Shown here: in pieces, positions 17,139 to 25,692 of the stretch | Layout: every line of letters starts with the position of its first letter | How positions within the stretch are numbered: position 1 is the first letter of the stretch | Assembly: GCF_026153355.1 (NCBI RefSeq) | Contig: NZ_CP110636.1 | Span: 6,820,001-6,884,000 of the forward strand | Length of the DNA stretch: 64,000 bases | DNA from: Streptomyces endophytica | Lineage (GTDB): Bacteria > Actinomycetota > Actinomycetes > Streptomycetales > Streptomycetaceae | Reading direction: 5' to 3' | The notes under the pieces: generated by a model | Database searches by the model: none | What the model was told of the DNA's origin: nothing | The model's input: the letters and a program-made list of their open reading frames with translations, nothing else | Translations under genes and position numbers: made by a program

Positions 17139-17954
17139 TCAGGGCAGTTCGAACGGCAGCTCCAGGCCCGCGAGGGTGGCGGCGCAGCCGCAGGTGCGTT
17201 CCTTGGGGAGGCGGTCGAGGGTTTCCAGGACGAGGGCGCGCAGCCGCTCGGTGTTCTGGGCGAAGACCTTGAAGACCTCTTCCTGGGAAACGCTCTGGTG
17301 GGCGTCGATGCCCGCATCGTGGTCGGTGACCAGGGCCACGGCGGTGTAGCAGACGGCGAGTTCGCGGGCGAGCACCGCTTCGGGGTGGCCGGTCATGTTG
17401 ACCAGTGACCAGCCGGCCGCGGCGTACCACTGGGATTCGGCGCGGGTGGAGAACCGGGGCCCCTGGATGACGACCATGGTGCCGCCGTCGGTGGCCTCGG
17501 TGCCGGTGGCGGCGGCCGCTTCCAGGACCGCTTCCCGGCCGTGCGCGCAGTACGGGTCGGCGAACGAGACGTGGACCGCGCCCCGCTCGTAGTAGGTCTG
17601 TGCGCGGCCGCTCGTGCGGTCCACGAGCTGGTCGGGGACGACGACGGTGCCGGGGCCCAGTTCGGGGCGGAGCGAGCCGACCGCGCAGGGGGCGAGGATC
17701 TGGCGGACGCCCAGGGAGCGCAGCGCCCACAGGTTGGCGCGGTAGTTGATGCCGTGCGGGGGTACGGCGTGGCCGCGGCCGTGGCGGGGCAGGAAGGCGA
17801 CGCGGCGGCCGCCGATCTCGCTGAGGGTGATCGCGTCGGAGGGCTCGCCGTAGGGGGTGTCGACGGTGATCCGTTCGGCGTCGGCGAGGAGTTCGTAGAA
17901 GCCGCTGCCGCCGATGACGGCGAGTTCGGCGGCGGGGGTGGCGGTGGTGGTCAT
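17139..17954 (-). CDS. mtnP: S-methyl-5'-thioadenosine phosphorylase
   Basis: 271 residues. It cleaves 5'-methylthioadenosine (MTA) with phosphate to adenine and methylthioribose-1-phosphate, the first step of methionine salvage. The sequence has AVIGGSGFYELL (phosphate loop), FLPRHGRGHAVPPHGINYRAN, QGPRFSTRAESQWY and VNMTGHPEAVLARE, all typical of MtnP. VTDHDAG has Asp residues at the base-recognition position as in MTA rather than guanosine enzymes. It is the last gene of the leftward mtn set, 34 bases after mtnC. Confidence 0.93.
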   Translation of the reverse strand: MTTTATPAAELAVIGGSGFYELLADAERITVDTPYGEPSDAITLSEIGGRRVAFLPRHGRGHAVPPHGINYRANLWALRSLGVRQILAPCAVGSLRPELGPGTVVVPDQLVDRTSGRAQTYYERGAVHVSFADPYCAHGREAVLEAAAATGTEATDGGTMVVIQGPRFSTRAESQWYAAAGWSLVNMTGHPEAVLARELAVCYTAVALVTDHDAGIDAHQSVSQEEVFKVFAQNTERLRALVLETLDRLPKERTCGCAATLAGLELPFELP

Positions 17955-17988
17955 GTGTCCTGTCTCGGTGGGTGGGCCGGGAGGTGGC

Positions 17989-18756
17989 TCAGGCGGCCGG
18001 GGGTGGCGGTGCGGGCGGAAGGTGGTGCAGCCCGGTGAGGTCGCCGTGGACGGGGTGGCCTGCGACGGACCGGCCGCGGGGGTCGTCCGGGCGGCGGACC
18101 GCCGCGGTCTGCCAGCCGGCCGCGGCCGCGGCGTCCAGTTCCTCGCGGACGTCGCTGAGGAAGAGCGTGTGTCCGGGCGGGACGGCCAGGGTGCGGCTGA
18201 TGGTGCGGTAGGAGTCCGGTTCGCGTTTGGGTCCGGCGGTGGTCAGGTCGAAGTATCCGTCGATCAGGCCGGTCAGGTCGCCGTGGTTGCTGTGGGCGAA
18301 CCAGTCGTGCTGGGCGGCCACCGAACCGGAGGAGTAGATGTGGCGGGCGATGCCGGCCGTCCGCCAGCGGGCGAGCGCCTCGGGGACGTCGTCGTAGACG
18401 TGGCCGTGCAGGGTGCCGTCGGCGTAGCCGGCCGCCCAGATCTCGCCCTGGAGGGCCTTGAGCGGGGCGGCCTTGACGTCGGCGTCGGCCCAGGCGTGCA
18501 GGGCTTCGGCGGCGCCCGCCTCGTCGAGGTCGGGGGCGTGGGTCTCGGTGCGCACACCGTCGAGGATCGCGGTCCAGCGGGGCTCGCCGCGGTGGTCGGC
18601 GAGCCAGCCGGCGATCCGCTTGCGGGCGTACGGGAAGAGCACGGTGTGGACGTGGTCGGCGGAGCCGGTGGTGCCTTCGATGTCGAGGACGACGGCGCGG
18701 ACGGGGGCGCCGACCGGGGTGCGGGGCGGGGTGCCGGGGAGGGGCCGGTCGGTCAC
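17989..18756 (-). CDS. mtnC: Acireductone synthase (enolase-phosphatase)
   Basis: 255 residues, HAD superfamily. It converts 2,3-diketo-5-methylthiopentyl-1-phosphate to acireductone in two steps, enolisation and dephosphorylation. Motif I is VVLDIEGTTGS (nucleophile Asp and the unusual Glu of MtnC), motif II IYSSGSVAAQ, the Lys is in TAGPKREPDSY, and motif III is LFLSDVREELDAA. This single protein replaces MtnW and MtnX of Bacillus. Its start overlaps the mtnD stop by four bases (ATGA), so translation is coupled. Confidence 0.93.
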   Translation of the reverse strand: MTDRPLPGTPPRTPVGAPVRAVVLDIEGTTGSADHVHTVLFPYARKRIAGWLADHRGEPRWTAILDGVRTETHAPDLDEAGAAEALHAWADADVKAAPLKALQGEIWAAGYADGTLHGHVYDDVPEALARWRTAGIARHIYSSGSVAAQHDWFAHSNHGDLTGLIDGYFDLTTAGPKREPDSYRTISRTLAVPPGHTLFLSDVREELDAAAAAGWQTAAVRRPDDPRGRSVAGHPVHGDLTGLHHLPPAPPPPAA

Positions 18757-19343
18757 GGGGCCGCCGGTGCGGGCGTGCCGACGAGGGCGTCGAGGGTGGG
18801 GAAGGAGCGGGCGAGCGGGTCACCGGTGAAGTCGCCGACCCAGCCGTCCTCCTCCTCGAAGAAGCGGATGGCGGTGAAGTCGGGGCGGGTGCCCATGTCG
18901 AACCAGTGGCGGGTGCCGGCCGGTACGGAGAGCAGGTCGCCCGCCTCGCAGACCGTGGCGAGGACCTGGCCGTCGAGGTGGAGGTAGAAGCAGCCCCTGC
19001 CGTGGGCGAAGAAGCGGACCTCGTTCTCGGCGTGGCGGTGTTCCTCCAGGAAGGTGGTGCGGGCCTTGGCGGCCTGCTCGGCCCAGGCGGGGTCGTCGCT
19101 GGGGTGCAGGCGTGCCACGTCGACGAGGCGGAAGCCCTCGCGGGCGCTGAGTTCGTCGACCTCGGCGCAGTAGCGTTCGAGGATCTCGTCGCTGTCGTCC
19201 TGGGGCGTGACCGGGCCGCGGACCGGCCAGTGGCGCAGTTCGACGCCGTGGCCGGCGAGGGTCTTGGCGATGACGGTGGTGTCGGTGGTGCGCAGCAGCA
19301 CGGTTTCCGGTGCGTCGTCCGGCATCAGCTGAAGGAGCGTCAT
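18753..19343 (-). CDS. mtnD: Acireductone dioxygenase
   Basis: 196 residues, cupin fold. It oxidises acireductone to 4-methylthio-2-oxobutyrate (the methionine precursor) and formate with Fe2+; with Ni2+ the reaction runs off-pathway. Metal ligands are visible in EEHRHAENEVRFF (HxH and Glu) and in TRHWFDMG (His). Start ATG at 19343, placed by homology and overlapping the upstream fusion gene stop by four bases. A final transaminase step is not encoded next to it. Confidence 0.93.
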   Translation of the reverse strand: MTLLQLMPDDAPETVLLRTTDTTVIAKTLAGHGVELRHWPVRGPVTPQDDSDEILERYCAEVDELSAREGFRLVDVARLHPSDDPAWAEQAAKARTTFLEEHRHAENEVRFFAHGRGCFYLHLDGQVLATVCEAGDLLSVPAGTRHWFDMGTRPDFTAIRFFEEEDGWVGDFTGDPLARSFPTLDALVGTPAPAAP

Positions 19344-21055
19344 GCGGGGTTTCCTTCCGGTGTCGGGGCGGGCCGGGCCGGCCAGTTGCCGTCGTCGAGC
19401 AGGACGAGCCGGCAGATCGCCTCCAGGCACTCCAGCCGGTTGCGGGCCTGGGCCAGATCCCGGCCCCAGACGGTGATGCCGTGGTCGGCGATGAGCAGCG
19501 CGGGCGGTGCCTCCGGCCGGTCCCGGAGGTGGTCGGCCACCTCGGTGGCTATCCTCCCGACATCCGCGTGGTTGGGGAAGACGGGCACTTCGGTGGCCGA
19601 CGGGTCGGCCAGGCCGAGGCCCTTGAGGAGTTCGAAGGCGCGGAGCGGGAGCGGGGCCGGGCCGGTGCCGGCGGCGGTGGTCTCGCGGGCCCAGCGGCCG
19701 GCCACCGCGGTGGTGTGGGGGGCGTGGACGTGGATCACGGCGCGGGCGTCGGTGGTGCGGTAGACGGCCGCGTGGACGGCGGTCTCGGCGGACGGCCGGG
19801 GGCCGTCGGAGGCGAGCGGGTCGGCGGTCTCGGCATGCACGGCGACCAGGTCACGGTCCGTCAGTTCGCCCTTGTCCCGGCCGCTGGCGGTGATCAGCGC
19901 GGTCTTGGGGTCGGTGGCGGAGCGGACCGAGATGTTGCCGGAGGTGCCGGGCATCCAGTCCCGTGCGTACAGCGCCCGGGACATGGCGGCGACCTCGGCG
20001 GCGAGTTGCCCGTCGTCGGGGAGGTCGGCGCCGGGAGGGGGTGCGGCCGCCTCGCGCGGGCGCTGCACCCGGCTCTCGGAGACGATCGCGGTGATCAGCT
20101 CGCCCGGGGTGACGTCGAAGGCGGGGTTGAAGACGGCGGTGCCGGCCGGTGCGACCGGGGTGCCGGCGAACTCGGTGACCTCGGCCGCGGCGCGTTGCTC
20201 GATGGTGATGCCGGCGCCGGTGGGCAGGGCGGGATCGCGGGTGGATTCGGGGGCGATGACGAGGAAGGGCACCTGGCTGCGGTCGGCGGCGACCGCGAGG
20301 CCGTAGGTCCCTATCTTGTTCGCGACGTCGCCGTTGACGGCTATCCGGTCGGCGCCGACCAGGACGCAGTCGACCAGGCCGGTGGCGATCGCGGCGGCGG
20401 CCGCGGAGTCGACGCACACCCGGTGCGGCACGCCCGCCTCGCGCAGTTCCCAGGCGGTGAGCCGGGCGCCCTGGAGCAGCGGGCGGGTCTCGTCGACGAG
20501 GACCTCGGCGACCCGGCCGCGGGTGGCGAGTTCGAGGATGACGCCGAGGGCGGTGCCGATCGCGGTGGTGGCCAGGCGGCCGGTGTTGCAGTGGGTGAGC
20601 AGGCGCAGCGGGCGGTCCGGGAGCAGGTCGTCGAGGAGGTCCGCGGCGCGCCGGACCATCGCGCCGTTCACCTCGGCGTCCTCGCGCAGCATGGCCAGGC
20701 CCTCGTCGAGGACGGCCCGGTGGCCCTCGCCGATCCGGGCCAGGACCCGGTGGACGGCCCATTCGAGGTTGACCGCGGTGGGGCGGGCGGCGGCCAGCCG
20801 TCGGGCGTCGGCGCGGACGGCCGGTTCGTCCAGGCTGCCGTCGGGGCGGCGGTGGCGCTGTGCGGAGAGGGCCACGCCGAGGGCGCCGGCCAGGCCGATG
20901 GCCGGGGCGCCGCGGACGGCGAGGGTGGTGATGGCCTCGATGGTCTCGTCGACCGTGCGCAGCCGCAGTTGCCGGTGGGTGTGCGGCAGGACGCGCTGGT
21001 CGGTGGTGACGATGGCGCCGTCTTCCCAGTACAGGGAGGGCTGGTGTGCGTTCAC
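19340..21055 (-). CDS. mtnA-mtnB: Bifunctional methylthioribose-1-phosphate isomerase / methylthioribulose-1-phosphate dehydratase
   Basis: 571 residues, two enzymes fused. The N-terminal about 330 residues are MtnA: RTVDETIEAITTLAVRGAPAIG, LTHCNTGRLATTAIGTALG (catalytic Cys), VLVGADRIAVNGDVANKIGTY (catalytic Asp). The C-terminal about 210 residues are MtnB, a class II aldolase-like zinc enzyme: GTSGNISVRS, VIHVHAPHTTAV (HxH) and IADHGITVWG. Together they turn methylthioribose-1-phosphate into the diketone used by MtnC. Start GTG at 21055 by homology; the frame upstream is composition only. It follows NRPS1 by 164 bases. Confidence 0.93.
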   Translation of the reverse strand: MNAHQPSLYWEDGAIVTTDQRVLPHTHRQLRLRTVDETIEAITTLAVRGAPAIGLAGALGVALSAQRHRRPDGSLDEPAVRADARRLAAARPTAVNLEWAVHRVLARIGEGHRAVLDEGLAMLREDAEVNGAMVRRAADLLDDLLPDRPLRLLTHCNTGRLATTAIGTALGVILELATRGRVAEVLVDETRPLLQGARLTAWELREAGVPHRVCVDSAAAAAIATGLVDCVLVGADRIAVNGDVANKIGTYGLAVAADRSQVPFLVIAPESTRDPALPTGAGITIEQRAAAEVTEFAGTPVAPAGTAVFNPAFDVTPGELITAIVSESRVQRPREAAAPPPGADLPDDGQLAAEVAAMSRALYARDWMPGTSGNISVRSATDPKTALITASGRDKGELTDRDLVAVHAETADPLASDGPRPSAETAVHAAVYRTTDARAVIHVHAPHTTAVAGRWARETTAAGTGPAPLPLRAFELLKGLGLADPSATEVPVFPNHADVGRIATEVADHLRDRPEAPPALLIADHGITVWGRDLAQARNRLECLEAICRLVLLDDGNWPARPAPTPEGNPA

Positions 21056-21219
21056 GGGCCTGTCACCGCCTCCGCAGGGGCCGGATTTCCTTGGGGCAAA
21101 CGGTAGTTGGGCCGCGTGGCGGCGGTATTGCCGGGGTGTTTCCGCGGTCCGGTCTCCGTGGGGCGTCGGCGGCGGGGCATGCTCCTCCTTGCGGCGGGTG
21201 GGCGGGGCCGTGGAACGGG

Positions 21220-24200
21220 TCAGTCCGGTGGGGCCGCCGCCTTGAGTGCGGCCTCGACGACCGGGCCGACCTCGGGCATGGCCGCGGCGGTGACGATGCC
21301 GGTGTGGTCGGCGCGGACCGCGACGGTGTCCACCCGGCCGTCGAGGAGCGGCTGCCAGTTCTCCGAGGCGGGTCCCGCGGGGTGGCGGCCGGCGGCCGCG
21401 TCGAAGCACAGCACGGATCCGCCGTAGCGGCCCGGCCGGTGTTCGGCCAGTGCCCGGACGTTGTGCCGGGCGACCTCGACGAGCCGGCCGACGGTCCGTT
21501 CGTCGAGGGAGCCGAGGGCGCTGCCGGCGGCCCGCAGCGCGTTGTGCAGGGCGGCGGCCGGGGGCAGATCGGCGCCGTCCGGCGGCTCCGCGGTGATGCC
21601 GTCCAGGGCGAGCGGCACCAGGGTCCGCGGGTCGAGGGTGGTGCCCCAGCCGAGGACGTCGCCGGGGTAGGCGTCGAGCAGGACCAGCAGGGCGGGCGGT
21701 TCGCCCTGTGCTGCCAGGTCGGCGGCGATCTGCTGGGCGACGGTGCCGCCGAACGACCAGCCGGCGAGGACGTACGGGCCGTGCGGGCGCAGGGCGCGGA
21801 TCCGGGCGAGGTAGCCGGTGGCGAGGTCGGTGACGGTGCGCGGGCCGGGGTCGCCGCCGGTGAGCCGGGGGTCCTGGAGGGCGTGCACCGGGTGGCCGGC
21901 CGGGACGTGCCGCAGCAGCGGGGCGTAGGACCAGCTCAGGCCGTTGGCGGCGGGGATCAGGAAGACCGGGGGGAGGTCGCCGTCGGCGCGGAGGGTGAGC
22001 ACCTCGCCGAGGTCGGTGCCGGTGCCGCCGGTGGCCGGCAGGGCGCTCAGTGCGGCCACGGTGGGGGCCCGGAAGAGGTCCTGGACGCCGAGTTCCACGC
22101 CGAGCACCGAGCGGATCCGGTGGACCAGGCGGGTGGCGAGCAGGGAGTGCCCGCCGAGTTCGAAGAAGCCGTCGTCGATGCCGACCGGGGGCAGGCCGAG
22201 GACCTCGCCGAAGAGGCGGCAGAGCACGACCTCGCGGGGGCCGCGCGGGGCCCGGCCGTGTGCGGCCGCGGCGAACCGCGGGGCGGGCAGTGCCCGGCGG
22301 TCGAGTTTGCCGTTGGGGGTCAGCGGGAGGGCGTCCAGGGTGAGGAGCGCGGCGGGCACCATGTAGTCGGGCAGCCGCTCGGCGAGTCGGTCGCGCAGGG
22401 CGGCGGGGTCGGGGGCGGGCCGGTCCGGTTCCGGCACGACGTAGCCGGCCAGGAGTTTCTCGCCGGCGGGGTCGGTGCGGACGGTGACGGTGGCCTGGCC
22501 GACGCCGGGCAGGGCGGCGAGCGCCGCCTCGACCTCGGCCGGTTCGATCCGGTAGCCGCGGATCTTGACCTGGTCGTCGGCGCGGCCGAGGAAGAACAGC
22601 CGGCCTTCGGTGTCCCGGCGGACGAGGTCGCCGGTGCGGTACATCCGCTCGCCGGGGGCGCCGTACGGGCAGGCCACGAAGCGTTCGGCGGTCAGGGCTG
22701 CGCGGCCGGTGTAGCCGCGGGCCAGGCCCGCGCCGGACAGGTACAGCTCGCCCACGACGCCGGCGGGGACCGGGCGGAGCGCCTCGTCCAGGACGTGGGC
22801 CCGGGTGTTGTCCATCGGGCGGCCCAACGGGACGGGTCCGTCGGCGCGTTCACCGGGCTGCCAGGACGTCTGGGTGACGCACAGGGTGGTCTCGGTCGGG
22901 CCGTACAGCGCGCGGACGGCGGTGTCGGGGCAGGCGGCCAGGACCCGGGCGACGGCCTGCCCGGAGACCGCGTCGCCGCCGGTCAGCACCTCGCGGACGG
23001 GGGCGAAGCAGTGCGCGTGGTCCTCGGCGACGGTGCGGAACAGCCCGGCGGTCAGGTGGACGTGGGTGATCTGGTGCCGGGTGATCAGCCGGGTCAGGGA
23101 CGGTCCGTCGAGGGCGCCCGGCGCTGCGACGACCACGCAGCCACCGTTGAGCAGCGTCACCCAGATCTCGTACGTGGACGCGTCGAAGGCGTGCGGGGCG
23201 TGGAAGAGCACCCGGTCGCCGGGGCCGAGGCCCCAGCAGGAGTCGCGGGCCAGGTCGAGGACGCCCTGGTGGGTGGTGCCGATGCCCTTGCGCTCGCCGG
23301 TCGAGCCGGAGGTGTACATCACGTAGGCGAGGTGGTCGGGGTGCGGGGCGGGCGGTGCGGTGGGCCGGCCGCGGTCCGCCGTGCGGCGGGTCCCGGGGGT
23401 CAGGACGGTGTGCCCCGCGGCCGCCGGGTGGTCCCGGAGCGCTGGGTCGGCGAGCAGCACCGGGCTGCCGGCCGCCGCCAGGGCCGCCCGGAGCCGGGCT
23501 TCCGGGTGGGTGGGCTGCAGCGGCAGGTAGGCCGCGCCGGCCTTCAGGACGGCGAGCTGGGCCACCAGGAGGTCGGCGGACCGTTCCATGAGCAGCGGGA
23601 CGGCGGTGTCGGGGGTCACTCCGGAGCGGATCAGTTCGCGCGCCAACTGCTCTGCCCGGTAGGCGAGTTCGGCGTAGGTCAGGGCGGTGTCGCCGTGGAC
23701 CACGGCGGGGGCGTCGGGTGCGGCGGCGGCCCGGGCGTCGAAGGCCTCGACGACGGTGCCGGGTGCGGACGGCCGGACGGTGCCCTGCCAGCCGCGGGTG
23801 ACCTGGTCGTGTTCGGTGGCGGAGAGCAGGTCGAGGGCGCCGATGCGCTGCCGCGGGTCGGCCGCGGCCCGGTCGAGCAGCCGGAGCAGCCGCTCGCCCA
23901 GGGCCCTCGCGGTGGGTTCGTCGAAGAGGGCGGTGCGGTAGATGAGGGTGAGTTCCAGCAGGTCCTGGTCGGGCCGCTCGTCGAAGGCGAACTCCAGGTC
24001 GAACTTGGCCCCTTGGGCCTGTGCGCGGTCCGTGACGCAGGTCGCGCCGGGCAGTTCCAGACCGAGGTCGCCGCCGTAGGCCCAGGAGAGCATCACCTGG
24101 AACAGCGGGTGCCGGGAGAGCGAGCGGGGCGGCTGGAGTTCCTCGACGAGCCGGTCGAAGGGCAGGTCCTGGTGGCTGAAGGCCGCGAGGTCGGTGTCCC

Positions 24201-25443
24201 GTACCCGGGCCAGCAGGTCGCCGAAGGCGGGGTCGCCGGAGGTGTCGGTGCGCAGCACCAGCGTGTTGACGAAGAAGCCGATCAGTTCGTCGAGGGTGTC
24301 GTCGGTGCGGCCGGACACGACGGTGCCCAGCGGGATGTCGGTGCCCGCGCCCGTCCGGGTCAGCAGGGCGGCCAACGCGGCCTGGGTGACCATGAGTTCG
24401 GTGGCGTGGCCGGTCCGGGCGAGGTGCCGGATGCCGGCGCGGGTGGTGGCGTCGACAGGGAGGCGCAGGGTGCCGTGGGCGGTGCCGGCCCGGGCCGGGC
24501 GGGGGCGGTCGGCGGGCAGCGGCAGTTCCTCGGGCAGGTCGCGCAGCGCGGTGCGCCAGTGGGCCAGTCCGCGGGCGACCGGGGAGCCGGGCACGGACTC
24601 CTCGTCGAGTGCGGCGCGCTGCCGGAGCGCGAAGTCCGCGTACTGGACGGGCAGCGGCTCCCAGTCGGGTGCCCGGCCGTGCAGCCGGGCGGCGTACGCG
24701 GCGGACAGGTCGCGGCCGAGCCGGCTCACCGACCAGCCGTCGCAGGCGATGTGGTGCAGCGCGAGGACGAGCACCCACTGGTCGGGCGCGGACCGCAGCA
24801 GCGCGGCGTGCAGCGGGAGTTCGGCGGTGAGGTCGAAGACGTGGGCGCTGGCGGCGGCCACCGCGGCGGACAGGGTGTCCGGGGTGTGGTCGGTCACCGG
24901 CAGGTCGATGCGCACCTCGTCGGCGGGCAGTACTCGTTGGGTCGGCTCGCCCTCCCGCTCGCCGTAGAGGGTCCGCAGCGCCTCGTGGCGGGTGACGACG
25001 TCGCCGAGCGCGGCGGCCAGTGCGCGGTGGTCGAGGGTGCCGGTGATCCGGGTGACGACCGGGATGTTGTAGGTGGCGCCGGGGCCGGCGAGCCGGTCGA
25101 GGAACCACAGGCCGCGCTGGCCGGAGGAGAGCGGTACGGATTCCGGGCGGGGCGTCACCCGGGTCACGGGGTGGGGCGCGGGGTCGTCGGCGGCGAGGTG
25201 GGCGGCGAGCTTGGCGACCGTCTGGGCGCCGAACAGCGCCCGCACCCCGATCTTGACGCCGAGCACCGCCCGGATCCGGTTGATCAGCCGGACGGCGAGC
25301 ATGGAGGTCCCGCCCAGCGCGAAGAAGTTGTCGTCGGGCGTCACGTCGGGGGCGTCGAGGACCTCCGCGAACAGACCGCGCAGGATCTCCTCGCGGGCGC
25401 CGCGCGGACCGTGCGGTGCGGTGGCGGTGCCGTCCAGTGTCAT
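21220..25443 (-). CDS. NRPS1: T-C-A(Hpg)-T-TE nonribosomal peptide synthetase
   Basis: 1407 residues. Domains: a first carrier T (FFALGGTS, Ser47) with no A domain before it; condensation C (about 95-530; HHIACDGWS); adenylation A (about 555-1040; YTSGSTGERKG, YGPTETT, NGKLDRRAL); second carrier T (GGHSLLATR, Ser1100); thioesterase TE (GWSFGG, Ser1230; DHTG His). By alignment to GrsA from memory the A pocket reads DAYHLGLL, matching known 4-hydroxyphenylglycine codes (DAYNLGLL, DIFHLGLL). As a terminal module it should add Hpg and release the peptide. No epimerase is present. Start ATG with GAGG eight bases upstream; divergent from NRPS2. Confidence 0.95.
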   Translation of the reverse strand: MTLDGTATAPHGPRGAREEILRGLFAEVLDAPDVTPDDNFFALGGTSMLAVRLINRIRAVLGVKIGVRALFGAQTVAKLAAHLAADDPAPHPVTRVTPRPESVPLSSGQRGLWFLDRLAGPGATYNIPVVTRITGTLDHRALAAALGDVVTRHEALRTLYGEREGEPTQRVLPADEVRIDLPVTDHTPDTLSAAVAAASAHVFDLTAELPLHAALLRSAPDQWVLVLALHHIACDGWSVSRLGRDLSAAYAARLHGRAPDWEPLPVQYADFALRQRAALDEESVPGSPVARGLAHWRTALRDLPEELPLPADRPRPARAGTAHGTLRLPVDATTRAGIRHLARTGHATELMVTQAALAALLTRTGAGTDIPLGTVVSGRTDDTLDELIGFFVNTLVLRTDTSGDPAFGDLLARVRDTDLAAFSHQDLPFDRLVEELQPPRSLSRHPLFQVMLSWAYGGDLGLELPGATCVTDRAQAQGAKFDLEFAFDERPDQDLLELTLIYRTALFDEPTARALGERLLRLLDRAAADPRQRIGALDLLSATEHDQVTRGWQGTVRPSAPGTVVEAFDARAAAAPDAPAVVHGDTALTYAELAYRAEQLARELIRSGVTPDTAVPLLMERSADLLVAQLAVLKAGAAYLPLQPTHPEARLRAALAAAGSPVLLADPALRDHPAAAGHTVLTPGTRRTADRGRPTAPPAPHPDHLAYVMYTSGSTGERKGIGTTHQGVLDLARDSCWGLGPGDRVLFHAPHAFDASTYEIWVTLLNGGCVVVAAPGALDGPSLTRLITRHQITHVHLTAGLFRTVAEDHAHCFAPVREVLTGGDAVSGQAVARVLAACPDTAVRALYGPTETTLCVTQTSWQPGERADGPVPLGRPMDNTRAHVLDEALRPVPAGVVGELYLSGAGLARGYTGRAALTAERFVACPYGAPGERMYRTGDLVRRDTEGRLFFLGRADDQVKIRGYRIEPAEVEAALAALPGVGQATVTVRTDPAGEKLLAGYVVPEPDRPAPDPAALRDRLAERLPDYMVPAALLTLDALPLTPNGKLDRRALPAPRFAAAAHGRAPRGPREVVLCRLFGEVLGLPPVGIDDGFFELGGHSLLATRLVHRIRSVLGVELGVQDLFRAPTVAALSALPATGGTGTDLGEVLTLRADGDLPPVFLIPAANGLSWSYAPLLRHVPAGHPVHALQDPRLTGGDPGPRTVTDLATGYLARIRALRPHGPYVLAGWSFGGTVAQQIAADLAAQGEPPALLVLLDAYPGDVLGWGTTLDPRTLVPLALDGITAEPPDGADLPPAAALHNALRAAGSALGSLDERTVGRLVEVARHNVRALAEHRPGRYGGSVLCFDAAAGRHPAGPASENWQPLLDGRVDTVAVRADHTGIVTAAAMPEVGPVVEAALKAAAPPD

Positions 25444-25553
25444 CGGGAAGACCTCATCCCATTGCGCTCTTACGGAAATGCAAAAGGAATGTGCGGAAAG
25501 GCGATGCGGCGGTCATTCAACCGGCCGCCGGGAATCCGCACAAGCAAGGTCCG

Positions 25554-25573
25554 GTGTCCCGCCGGCGGGACAC
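25554..25573. promoter_or_regulatory. Perfect 20-bp palindrome, candidate LmbU-type operator
   Basis: GTGTCCCGCCGGCGGGACAC is a perfect dyad in the NRPS1/NRPS2 divergent promoter region. Its centre CGCCGGCG equals the core of the palindrome reported for LmbU (CTCGCCGGCGAG, from memory), and a LmbU homologue is encoded at 31638. It ends ten bases before the -35 box of NRPS2, a normal activator position. Confidence 0.65.
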
Positions 25574-25583
25574 CGCGGATTCC

Positions 25584-25613
25584 TTGACACCCCTTCCGGC
25601 GCCGACCTACGTT
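25584..25613 (+). promoter_or_regulatory. Consensus promoter for NRPS2-mbtH-hmaS1
   Basis: TTGACA (25584-25589), an 18-base spacer and TACGTT (25608-25613) match the main streptomycete vegetative promoter pattern. The start of transcription would be near 25620, giving a leader of about 70 bases before the TTG start of NRPS2. The 20-bp palindrome lies just upstream. This is the best promoter I see in the cluster. Confidence 0.65.
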
Positions 25614-25692
25614 GCCGAGCGCCGTCGCCGGACCTCGGTGGAAGCCGAATGCAGATCCGGGTCAACTCGTCCGCGCCGAAAGGGGATTCGGC

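Noticed and set aside
21046..25587. A 1513-codon open frame on the plus strand opposite NRPS1
   Set aside because: It is open only because of GC codon bias on the other strand. The translation is Gly/Val/Gln-rich with no domains, while the minus strand has a full NRPS.
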